From Metabacillus crassostreae (GTDB lineage: Bacteria > Bacillota > Bacilli > Bacillales > Bacillaceae), in the NCBI RefSeq assembly GCF_016908395.1, contig NZ_JAFBDU010000003.1, forward strand, positions 124,001-188,000: a DNA stretch of 64,000 bases, given 5' to 3'. A program made the position numbers and the translations under genes. A model generated the notes under the pieces. It saw only the letters and a program-made list of their open reading frames with translations. It searched no databases and had not been told where the DNA came from. The first letter of the stretch is position 1; the number at the start of each line of letters is the position of its first letter. Shown piece after piece: positions 58,012-64,000 of the stretch.

Positions 58012-58172
58012 GGCTATTTTCATAAACTTTGTTGTTTTTCAAACTTATTGGAAACAAATCTAAATAAAGACTAGTGGCTTCTTTTCTTCTACAGATTGTA
58101 CTCTTAATCGAATAGAAAACTGATTCTAACAGATAAAGATGTCAATAAGTAACAATCTTTCAGCAAAGAGCC
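58012..58172 (+). repeat. MITE-like repeat family I, copy 7 (161 bp)
   Basis: Starts GGCTATTTTCATAAACTTTG, contains GACTAGTGGCTTCTTTTCTT, and ends GTAACAATCTTTCAGCAAAG plus AGCC. It lies between bkdR and yqzF and ends 26 bases before the yqzF start. Confidence 0.86.
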
Positions 58173-58198
58173 TTGATGATATAGAAAGGACTATTTGT

Positions 58199-58435
58199 AT
58201 GTCTAGAATAATTGCATTAATCATTATGGTGATTCCCGGAATTTTAGCTGTTTATGGAATTAAGCTTATGCGTGATATGACATTTGGCTTACTTCAGCCC
58301 CCTATACCGTTTTTATGGCTACAGTTTATAATAGGTCTTTTATTATTTTTAGGAGGCTTGAGTTTTGTAGCTGGCTTTATTTTCTATCGTGATCGTAAAA
58401 GAAATAAGGTACAAAAAAGATTCGCGAAAAAATAA
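58199..58435 (+). CDS. yqzF: DUF2627 membrane protein YqzF
   Basis: 78 residues with two membrane segments (IIALIIMVIPGILAVYGI and PFLWLQFIIGLLLFLGGLSF), a short loop and a basic C-terminal tail (FYRDRKRNKVQKRFAKK). This matches YqzF/DUF2627 of Bacillus in size and position beside bkdR and yqiK. Function unknown. The start ATG at 58199 has AAAGGA upstream; the longer frame begins inside the repeat and is rejected. Its terminator is shared with yqiK. Confidence 0.82.
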   Translation: MSRIIALIIMVIPGILAVYGIKLMRDMTFGLLQPPIPFLWLQFIIGLLLFLGGLSFVAGFIFYRDRKRNKVQKRFAKK

Positions 58436-58479
58436 ATTCTTTATAGTAAAATTTTCACTAACATCTACAAATATAATCA

Positions 58480-58522
58480 CAAAAAAAGAGTGAGCTATAA
58501 ATTAATTGCTCACTCTTTTTTA
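58480..58522. terminator. Bidirectional terminator between yqzF and yqiK
   Basis: AAAAAAAGAGTGAGC and GCTCACTCTTTTTT form a perfect stem around a 12-base loop. The right arm includes the last codons and stop of yqiK. Confidence 0.88.
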
Positions 58523-59247
58523 TATTCGTTATACAATTTCAACGCACGCTCAGGATAGTCAGTTATAATAGCCGCTACTTGATCACTAAACATTTGTCTC
58601 ATCACTGAGGGATCATTTACCGTAAAAGGTCTTACATCGATGCCAAAAGACTGCGCTTCTTTAATCAATGAACTTTTAGCAGCATAAAAATATGGGTGTA
58701 AACCTTGAGCTCCAATATTTTGAGCATATTCCCACGGCTTATATAAGCCCTCCATAAACAAAATAGCTGTTTTGATTTCATCTGAAATAGACCTACATTT
58801 CACTAAGCTATAATGATTAAAAGATGAAAGAATCACTTTATCTTCTAGCTTGTATTTCGTAACTAATTTTATCGTTTTTTCTTCCAATTCAGGATACTCA
58901 ACAATCCCATTTTTTAATTCAATATTCACCAATATAGATGGATTCGCCACTGACCATTCTAAAACTTCTTCAAGTGTAGGTATGCGAACTTTACCACTAA
59001 ACTGCAAAAAAGAATGACTTGCGTCTAACATTGTTATTTCTTTATAATCCAAATCTTTAATAAACCCTTTGCCATTAGTTGTGCGATCGACTGTTTCATC
59101 ATGAATGACAACAATCACGCCATCCTTTGTCATCTGCACATCTAACTCAATTCCATGAGCCCCTGCTTGAATTGCCTCATCAAATGAAAGCATTGTATTC
59201 TCTGGAAACGATCCAGCAGCACCTCTATGACCAAAAATTAATGTCAT
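58510..59247 (-). CDS. yqiK: Glycerophosphodiester phosphodiesterase YqiK
   Basis: About 245 residues. GDPD TIM-barrel enzyme hydrolysing glycerophosphodiesters to glycerol-3-phosphate and alcohol. FGHRGAAGSFPENTMLSFDE (catalytic His and Arg, metal Glu) begins it. HGIELDVQMTKDGVIVVIHD supplies the metal Glu/Asp and the second His. LVNIELKNG and FTVNDPSVM are later family motifs. No signal peptide with this start, so cytosolic. The longer frame from 59361 lacks a binding site and adds a non-homologous stretch. Same place as in B. subtilis. Confidence 0.9.
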   Translation of the reverse strand: MTLIFGHRGAAGSFPENTMLSFDEAIQAGAHGIELDVQMTKDGVIVVIHDETVDRTTNGKGFIKDLDYKEITMLDASHSFLQFSGKVRIPTLEEVLEWSVANPSILVNIELKNGIVEYPELEEKTIKLVTKYKLEDKVILSSFNHYSLVKCRSISDEIKTAILFMEGLYKPWEYAQNIGAQGLHPYFYAAKSSLIKEAQSFGIDVRPFTVNDPSVMRQMFSDQVAAIITDYPERALKLYNEYKKE

Positions 59248-59297
59248 TCTTGTATGCACCTTCTTTTCGTGTAAAATAGAATTAGGAGGAATGTCAA

Positions 59298-59450
59298 ATG
59301 AGACCACTACAAATTTCTGCTGATACAGCACAAAAGCTTGCAAAATCACTAAACGTCCCACTAGAACAGGTCATGCATATGCCTCAGCATATATTACTTG
59401 CCAAACTAGCTGAACTTAACACAAAGGAAGAAAACGACAAGAAGGACTGA
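59298..59450 (+). CDS. YycC-like small protein
   Basis: 50 residues: MRPLQISADTAQKLAKSLNV, then PLEQVMHMPQHILLAKLAEL and a charged tail ending NDKKD. AGGAGG lies seven bases before the ATG, an ideal site. The sequence closely resembles the YycC family of Bacillus (about 46-50 residues, 'MRPLQIS.ETA.KL', 'MHMPQHIL..KLAEL'), whose function is unknown. In B. subtilis yycC lies elsewhere, so this location is notable. A terminator overlaps its stop codon. Divergent from yqiK. Confidence 0.8.
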   Translation: MRPLQISADTAQKLAKSLNVPLEQVMHMPQHILLAKLAELNTKEENDKKD

Positions 59451-59470
59451 ATACAGTTCTTCTTTTTCTT
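59439..59470 (+). terminator. Terminator overlapping the stop of the YycC-like gene
   Basis: AGAAGGACTG, loop AATA, CAGTTCTTCT (one G-U pair), then TTTTCTTTT. The rest of the 59471-59699 gap shows nothing further. Confidence 0.78.
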
Positions 59471-59699
59471 TTATGAAAACATTTCTGTCATTTAAAACAA
59501 TCATCTTTTTAAATTATTCGCCCTTTTCATTATATTACTTTTCTATAGCAGTAAAACATATTTAATTGGATATATATCAATTTTTTATAAAAACCAGTCT
59601 TCTTTATTACGATAGTTTTCCCTCTTTCAGAGTTTTGTTTTTGAAGAATGAACAATCAAACTGTCAATATCTTTTAATTATGATAAAAATTCTCCACTT

Positions 59700-59716
59700 T
59701 TAGTACCAGATACTAG
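59700..59716. promoter_or_regulatory. FapR operator upstream of fabH
   Basis: TTAGTACCAGATACTAG against the FapR consensus TTAGTACCTRDTACTAA: 15 of 17 positions agree. It lies 47 bases before fabH and just upstream of a TTATAA -10-like box, so it overlaps the promoter. FapR senses malonyl-CoA and represses fatty acid genes. Confidence 0.8.
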
Positions 59717-59762
59717 GGTTAGATGTTATTATTAGGTTATAAAAAATAAGAGGTGTTCATAC

Positions 59763-60737
59763 ATGAATTCAAAAGCTCGTATTACCGCTATAGGAAGTTA
59801 TGTTCCAAATAATGTAATGACTAATGATGACCTTGAAGCACTTGTAAACACAAACGATGAATGGATCACTAAAAGAACGGGTATTAAAGAGCGAAGAATT
59901 GCAGGTGTTGATGAATACTCAAGTGACTTGTCTTTAAAAGCAATTAATGATTTAACAGAGCGTTATAATAAAACTATAAGTGATGTTGACATGATTATTG
60001 TTACAACACTAACACCTGACTACCAAACACCAAGTGTAGCTTCATATATTCAAGGTAAACTAGGTATAAAAAATGCTGGAGCTATCGATCTTAATGCAGC
60101 ATGTGCAGGATTTACATATGGATTACATATGGCGAATAGCTTAATTACTAGTGGATTACATCGAAAGATCCTTGTCATAGGTACCGAAACATTATCAAAA
60201 ATTATTGATTTCACAGATAGAGCAACTTGTATTTTATTCGGAGATGGAGCTGGAGCCGTTCTTGTTGAATACAGTGAAAAAGGAGGGTTTCTATCTTCAC
60301 TCGTTACTTCTGAAGGAGAAAAGGCACATCATTTATACGGAACAAATTTATCTGATACCATGTTTGATCAAGAACTTCAACACAAGCGACAACTTGTTCA
60401 AAATGGCCGAGAAGTATATAAATGGGCTGTTTCAACTGTCCCTAAAGGCATGATGTCAGTTTTGGATAAGACACCATATACATTAGAAGATGTAGACTGG
60501 TTTATTCCCCATAGCGCAAATCTAAGAATGGTTGAATCAATTTGCACAAAAGCAAAATACAGTATGGACAAAACGTTATATAGTATGGAAAAGTTCGGTA
60601 ACACATCGGCAGCTTCTATCCCCTTAGCTCTAGATCTTGGAATTAAAGACGGAAAGGTAAAAGCGGGAGATCGTTTGTTATTATACGGATTTGGTGGAGG
60701 TCTTACACAATGTGGACATTTAATTGAATGGGGATAA
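59763..60737 (+). CDS. fabH: 3-oxoacyl-ACP synthase III (FabH, FabHB-like)
   Basis: 324-residue condensing enzyme that starts fatty acid synthesis by joining acyl-CoA to malonyl-ACP. The catalytic triad is visible: Cys in DLNAACAGFTYGL (about 113), His in WFIPHSANLRM (about 248), Asn in EKFGNTSAASIPLAL (about 278). RTGIKERRI and GFGGGLTQCGHLIEWG are family motifs. Alone here, without fabF. Position in a FapR-controlled single-gene unit recalls B. subtilis fabHB (yhfB). In Bacillus such enzymes prefer branched acyl-CoA primers, which the bkd operon upstream can supply. Confidence 0.93.
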   Translation: MNSKARITAIGSYVPNNVMTNDDLEALVNTNDEWITKRTGIKERRIAGVDEYSSDLSLKAINDLTERYNKTISDVDMIIVTTLTPDYQTPSVASYIQGKLGIKNAGAIDLNAACAGFTYGLHMANSLITSGLHRKILVIGTETLSKIIDFTDRATCILFGDGAGAVLVEYSEKGGFLSSLVTSEGEKAHHLYGTNLSDTMFDQELQHKRQLVQNGREVYKWAVSTVPKGMMSVLDKTPYTLEDVDWFIPHSANLRMVESICTKAKYSMDKTLYSMEKFGNTSAASIPLALDLGIKDGKVKAGDRLLLYGFGGGLTQCGHLIEWG

Positions 60738-60926
60738 GTTAAATCAAATTCTTTACATTAACATTTTTTTGCAGTTTGACCTTTGTAACGACAAAAATTT
60801 GGATCTATGCTCTTTTATAAGTTTATTTTTTCTTGTGAAGTCTCTTATTATTTTTATTGTTACATATTCAGTTAGCTATAGGAAACACTAGATAATAATT
60901 GTATTTTTCTACAGGAGTTGAAATAT

Positions 60927-61445
60927 GTGAACAAAATACACCTAGCTTCTATTCTGTTCCTTGTGTTTGCTTTTTCTACCATAAACGAAGCCTATGCAAA
61001 AACCCCAGATTTTTATGGGGCAAGTGGTGTTCTTAAAGAGCACCACCTATCACTAGTCAAAGCACTAACTTATTCACTGGAAGACGAATATTTATCTCAA
61101 GCAAACTATGATGTATATATTGAAGAATTCGGTGCTATTCGTCCTTTTGTACAGAATAAGGTTGCGGAGAAACACCATATTAATAAACTCCTATCACTAT
61201 TCAAAAAATACAATATTGATGTACCAACGGATATAGCTAAAAAATTTACAACTAAACCCAAAACTATCGACAAAGCATTTTCTCAAGCAACAAAGAAAGA
61301 ATTGGATACTATCTCGATGTATAGCAAGCTTCAGTCAATAAAAGTATTTCCTGAGGATATACTAACAACATTTTCTGAATTAAAAATGGATTCTTATCAT
61401 CACTTAAAAAAGTTAGAATATAAAGAAACAAACTCTCTACATTAA
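60927..61445 (+). CDS. Secreted ferritin-like (DUF2202-type) protein
   Basis: About 172 residues. A signal peptide (IHLASILFLVFAFSTINEAYA, in two parts) should be cut after A-Y-A. The mature part has two helix-pair repeats: SLEDEYLSQANYDVYIEEFG then FVQNKVAEKHHINKLLSLFK; and later KKELDTISMYSKL then ELKMDSYHHLKKLE. The E...Y / E..H spacing resembles DUF2202 ferritin-like bundles that bind two metals. The family match is by pattern only. GTG at 60927 has AGGAG nine bases upstream; the TTG at 60918 abuts the binding site. Its last codons lie in a perfect 23-bp hairpin. Confidence 0.6.
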   Translation: MNKIHLASILFLVFAFSTINEAYAKTPDFYGASGVLKEHHLSLVKALTYSLEDEYLSQANYDVYIEEFGAIRPFVQNKVAEKHHINKLLSLFKKYNIDVPTDIAKKFTTKPKTIDKAFSQATKKELDTISMYSKLQSIKVFPEDILTTFSELKMDSYHHLKKLEYKETNSLH

Positions 61446-61471
61446 ATATAGAGAGTTTGTTTCTTTATATT
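61417..61471. terminator. Perfect 23-bp hairpin spanning the stop codon
   Basis: AATATAAAGAAACAAACTCT plus CTA, a nine-base loop that contains the TAA stop, then the exact complement. It separates two convergent genes and ends in T-rich sequence on both strands. Confidence 0.85.
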
Positions 61472-61505
61472 TCAATTATTCCATACGAAGTTATAAGTTA
61501 ACAAG

Positions 61506-62009
61506 TCAATTGAGCTTTAAAGGAACTCTAAATTTCACACCCTCAAATTCCATTACTAATGTATTTTTGTTATTCTTAATTTCTTCTTCACTAAAAGAAA
61601 ACAATAGGTTACCTTCTAATGTACCGGTAGATGATTTATTAAAATTAATCACTCTATCTTTTTCAAGATATTCAAAGTCCTCATTCGATGGTAAAGCTTC
61701 ATAAGGAGTTATATCAGCTTCTGCTTCACTTTCTATTGAAAAATTTGTATGATCAAGTTCAATATCTCCAGTATGTAATGATGTATCTATTAATATAGCT
61801 TTATGTCCTTCTTCAAATGTTAAATCCATTTCTTCACCATTTTCAACTATAACTAGTTTATCCCTTATTTCTGTTCCGTTTACCGTTAACCAACTTTCAT
61901 CATATTCTAATTTCTCACTGACTTCTCCAGTAACTACTTCTGCGGAATTTTGACATCCAGCAATCAGTATAGAGATTAATAATATTAAAATTACATTAGC
62001 TCTGTTCAT
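61506..62009 (-). CDS. Lipoprotein of unknown function
   Basis: 167 residues. N-terminal signal peptide (ANVILILLISILIAGC) with lipobox I-A-G-C. The mature part is acidic and predicted beta-rich: VVTGEVSEKLEYDESWLTVN, VENGEEMDLTFEEGHKAILI, FSEEEIKNNKNTLVMEFEGV. I recognise no named family. AAGGAA precedes the ATG. It stands alone on the minus strand between the ferritin-like gene and spo0A. It may be an extracytoplasmic beta-sandwich binding protein; this is a guess from composition. Confidence 0.65.
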   Translation of the reverse strand: MNRANVILILLISILIAGCQNSAEVVTGEVSEKLEYDESWLTVNGTEIRDKLVIVENGEEMDLTFEEGHKAILIDTSLHTGDIELDHTNFSIESEAEADITPYEALPSNEDFEYLEKDRVINFNKSSTGTLEGNLLFSFSEEEIKNNKNTLVMEFEGVKFRVPLKLN

Positions 62010-62124
62010 TTCCTTCTAACCTCTTTTTCAATTTATAAATCACATATATCTCCTTGAATAATATATCAATAAATACAAATCCTTACAATAGCGAATTCGA
62101 TAGATAGTGAATTTAAAACATGAA

Positions 62125-62172
62125 AAACCTCTAAGTTTAATTGTTCATCTAAACTTAGAGGTTTTTTTAATT
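62125..62172. terminator. Terminator after spo0A
   Basis: AAAACCTCTAAGTTTA and TAAACTTAGAGGTTTTTTT around the loop ATTGTTCATC: a 15-base stem with Ts on the plus side and a T run on the minus side. It lies about 100 bases beyond the spo0A stop. Confidence 0.75.
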
Positions 62173-62266
62173 AGTCAGTCACTAACTTGTATTCGCCGGT
62201 CACTGATGAAGTGATCCAAAAAATACAAGTTAGCGCCAATTTCTTAATCGATCATACCTAGTCTAT

Positions 62267-63055
62267 TCAGCTAGCTTTATGTTCTAAACGAAGTTTATCT
62301 GCCACCATCGCAATAAACTCACTGTTTGTTGGTTTTGCTTTTGTCATGCTCACTGTATAGCCGAATAATGTTGAGATTGAATCGATATTTCCACGACTCC
62401 ATGCAACTTCAATTGCATGACGGATTGCACGTTCTACACGTGATGCCGTTGTATTATATTTTTTTGCAATGTCTGGGTATAACACTTTTGTAATAGAACC
62501 TAATAATTCTATATCGTTGTATACCATAGAAATCGCTTCACGTAAGTATAAATATCCTTTGATATGAGCCGGAACTCCAATTTCATGAATAATACTAGTA
62601 ATATTAGCGTCAAGATTTCTTCCTTTAGTTGGTGTTTCATTTGTTCTCATACTTGAGTTAGCTCTTTTAATGATAGGTGCTGCATTTCCACTAACTTGAC
62701 GAATATGACTTGCTAGGCCTTCCATATCAAACGGCTTAAGAATGAAATAAGCAGCTCCAAGATCAACCGCCTTTTTTGTTACATCTTCTTGTCCGAACGC
62801 AGTTAACATAATAACATTTGGCTGAGGACGATCGATTTGTCTTATTTTTTCTAAAACTCCTAAACCATCAAGATGCGGCATAATAATATCCAAGACTAAA
62901 ACGTCTGGATCTTTTTCCTTTAACATAGTTAAGCATTCTTGCCCATTATATGCTACACCAAGAACTTCCATATCATCTTGACTTGATAAGTACTCCTCAA
63001 GTAAACCTACGAGTTCTCGATTATCATCTACAATACAAACTTTAATTTTATTCAC
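62267..63055 (-). CDS. spo0A: Sporulation master regulator Spo0A
   Basis: About 262 residues. Receiver domain: [20 protein letters not shown] with the acidic pocket, phosphorylated Asp in [18 protein letters not shown] (about 55), and [10 protein letters not shown] (Lys). After a Ser/Thr/Asn linker, the DNA-binding domain has [40 protein letters not shown] and [16 protein letters not shown]. Start is GTG at 63055 with GGAGG seven bases upstream, as in B. subtilis; the longer frame is not used. It controls entry into sporulation after phosphorelay input. Downstream of spoIVB, the conserved order. Confidence 0.98.
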   Translation of the reverse strand: MNKIKVCIVDDNRELVGLLEEYLSSQDDMEVLGVAYNGQECLTMLKEKDPDVLVLDIIMPHLDGLGVLEKIRQIDRPQPNVIMLTAFGQEDVTKKAVDLGAAYFILKPFDMEGLASHIRQVSGNAAPIIKRANSSMRTNETPTKGRNLDANITSIIHEIGVPAHIKGYLYLREAISMVYNDIELLGSITKVLYPDIAKKYNTTASRVERAIRHAIEVAWSRGNIDSISTLFGYTVSMTKAKPTNSEFIAMVADKLRLEHKAS

Positions 63056-63128
63056 AAAAATTTCCTCCTCTGTCCTGATTAGCACGTATGCATTTATATA
63101 TCTATTATATATACGATTACGTTAACAA

Positions 63129-63153
63129 TTTCGACATTTCTTCAAAAATTCCT
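63129..63153 (-). promoter_or_regulatory. Sigma-H promoter of spo0A
   Basis: On the minus strand AGGAATT, an 11-base spacer, GTCGAAA, fitting the sigma-H pattern AGGAWWT / RNNGAAT with one mismatch. About 75 bases before the start codon. Confidence 0.6.
63130..63136 (-). promoter_or_regulatory. 0A box at the sigma-H -10 region
   Basis: TGTCGAA on the minus strand, the exact Spo0A-binding heptamer, overlapping the -10 of the promoter. Confidence 0.6.
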
Positions 63154-63235
63154 TTAAATTTTTAAAAAAACTTTGAAAAATGGAGGAAAAGATAGTTTTT
63201 CTCCATTTTACTCCTAAATTCGACTAAATACTCCA

Positions 63236-63242
63236 TTTGACA
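63236..63242 (-). promoter_or_regulatory. 0A box variant upstream of spo0A
   Basis: TGTCAAA on the minus strand, a common one-base variant of TGTCGAA. Confidence 0.4.
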
Positions 63243-63260
63243 TTTATATTAAAACCGTTT

Positions 63261-63267
63261 TGTCGAA
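63261..63267 (+). promoter_or_regulatory. 0A box upstream of spo0A
   Basis: TTTTGTCGAAAAA on the plus strand contains the exact TGTCGAA. With the other two it indicates autoregulation, as known for spo0A. Confidence 0.5.
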
Positions 63268-63327
63268 AAATCTTTTCTTTCTTTTATTGTACCTAACAGA
63301 TCATTAAATGGAAAGCTAAAAATAATA

Positions 63328-63369
63328 AAAACTGTCAAGAAAACAGAATTTTCTTGACAGTTTTTATTT
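63328..63369 (-). terminator. Terminator of spoIVB
   Basis: AAAAACTGTCAAGAAAA and TTTTCTTGACAGTTTTT: a perfect long stem with Ts on both sides, next to the spoIVB stop codon. Confidence 0.88.
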
Positions 63370-64000
63370 TAACTTACTTTTTGTTGTTGTTTAGAGTAGA
63401 TATCGATTCCAGCTTCATTTAGCATCCATTCGATATGAACACCATATCCTGAAGTAGGATCATTAACAAAAACATGTGTGACTGCACCGATTACTTTTCC
63501 GTTTTGAATAATTGGGCTTCCACTCATTCCTTGGACAATTCCACCTGTTTTATCCAAGAGTCTTTTATCAGTAATCTTTATAACCATTCCTTTAGTTGCA
63601 GGAAACTTTTGTGGAACCGAGCTTACAACTTCCACTTCAAATTCTTCTACCTTATCATTATCAACAACAGTTAAAATTTTAGCTGGTCCTTCTTTTACTT
63701 CATTCGATAAAGCGATCGGCATGGCTTTGTCCATTACACCATTATTCATATCCTGATTAAGCTCACCGAAAATACCAAAAGCACTATTTCTAGTTATATT
63801 ACCAATAATTTTTCTGTCTCCAGAAAATCGAGCTAATTTCTCACCAGGATTTCCGTTACTCCCTTTTTCAATTGAGGTTACTGTTGATCTGACAATTTGC
63901 CCATCCTCAACTACTATCGGCTTTTTTGTGTCCATATCAGATATAACATGACCTAAAGCACCATATTTCTTTGATTTAGGATCATAAAAAGTCATCGTCC
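63369..64000 (-). CDS. spoIVB: SpoIVB serine peptidase, C-terminal part (cut by the window edge)
   Basis: At least 210 residues of the C-terminal S55 peptidase domain. The 5' part (membrane anchor and PDZ domain) lies beyond base 64000, so no start codon is visible; the internal Met is not a start. Catalytic His is in [13 protein letters not shown], and the nucleophile Ser in [13 protein letters not shown], followed by [23 protein letters not shown]. SpoIVB is made in the forespore and triggers pro-sigma-K processing in the mother cell. Directly upstream of spo0A, the classical arrangement. Confidence 0.96.
   Translation of the reverse strand, partial: TMTFYDPKSKKYGALGHVISDMDTKKPIVVEDGQIVRSTVTSIEKGSNGNPGEKLARFSGDRKIIGNITRNSAFGIFGELNQDMNNGVMDKAMPIALSNEVKEGPAKILTVVDNDKVEEFEVEVVSSVPQKFPATKGMVIKITDKRLLDKTGGIVQGMSGSPIIQNGKVIGAVTHVFVNDPTSGYGVHIEWMLNEAGIDIYSKQQQKVS

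Noticed and set aside
58139-58198. Longer start for yqzF
   Set aside because: The extra 20 codons come from the end of repeat copy 7 and precede the true ribosome binding site.
1-64000. CRISPR array, prophage, IS element or defence island
   Set aside because: No regularly spaced direct repeats, phage structural genes, transposases or known defence proteins appear; the dispersed repeats are non-coding.
1-64000. tRNA or rRNA genes
   Set aside because: No tRNA cloverleaf consensus (GGTTCGA-type T-loop with CCA end) or conserved rRNA sequence was seen on either strand.

Overview
The window is 64 kb of low-GC chromosome from an endospore-forming Bacillaceae. Spo0A, the C-terminal part of SpoIVB and a Prli42-type miniprotein point to this group. 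The gene order closely follows, in reverse, the Bacillus subtilis block spoIVB - spo0A - yqiK - yqzF - bkdR - ptb/bcd/buk/lpdV/bkdAA/bkdAB/bkdB - brxB - artPQM - yqjA-E - dinB (yqjH) - gndA - zwf - rnz - namA - yqjN - proI - yqjP/Q - yqjW. Compared with that backbone, the window also carries a complete urea uptake and urease cluster (urtABCDE-ureABCEFGD), methylmalonyl-CoA mutase with its MeaB chaperone, a stand-alone CheW, and a FabH-type ketosynthase. The genus cannot be fixed from this sequence alone.

Layout, left to right. 0-4.2 kb: SOS-type Y-family polymerase with two LexA-like boxes, two small proteins, a THUMP/TRM11-like methylase and an acetyltransferase. 4.5-13 kb: SDR and MBL-fold pair (yqjQ, yqjP), proI behind a tRNA-Pro type T-box, a frameshifted methyltransferase, a RocB-like M20 peptidase, the flavoenzyme NamA, and RNase Z. 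13.7-18.4 kb: the oxidative pentose phosphate genes zwf and gndA, convergent, then DNA polymerase IV. 18.5-29.5 kb: CheW, then urease and its accessory genes and the five-gene urea ABC transporter, all on the minus strand. 29.8-33 kb: a BsuPI-like lipoprotein, an FtsW/RodA-family protein and a CAP-domain lipoprotein. 33-38 kb: tripeptidase, acyl-CoA carboxyltransferase, methylmalonyl-CoA epimerase, Prli42, L,D-transpeptidase and an ArAE-type membrane protein. 38.6-41.7 kb: artPQM amino acid importer and bacilliredoxin BrxB. 41.8-57.9 kb: meaB-mutB-mutA and the branched-chain keto acid (bkd) operon with its sigma-54 activator BkdR. 58-64 kb: YqzF, YqiK, a YycC-like miniprotein, FabH, a ferritin-like secreted protein, a lipoprotein, Spo0A and SpoIVB (cut by the window edge).

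The genes form a coherent catabolic region. Ile/Val/Leu are deaminated and oxidised by Bcd and Bkd. Ile and Val give propionyl-CoA, and the carboxyltransferase, epimerase and MutAB would carry this to succinyl-CoA. Perfect matches to the CcpA cre consensus lie upstream of both mutA and mce, which suggests joint carbon control. A textbook -24/-12 promoter lies upstream of ptb. The urea operon start carries a perfect and a near-perfect GlnR/TnrA box plus a perfect cre match, which ties urea use to nitrogen and carbon status.

I see no defence island, prophage, CRISPR array, IS transposase or biosynthetic cluster, and no clear case for a wholly new system. The most unusual content is non-coding. 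First, there is a ~160-bp MITE-like element with 24-bp imperfect terminal inverted repeats in about seven copies, three of them inside operons (ureF/ureG, ureA/ureB, buk/lpdV). Second, there is a ~345-bp 'GGCTGGGACATAA' element with a nested core that is absent from one copy and alone in another place. Third, a perfect 20-bp-arm palindrome sits exactly at the frameshift that breaks a methyltransferase gene.
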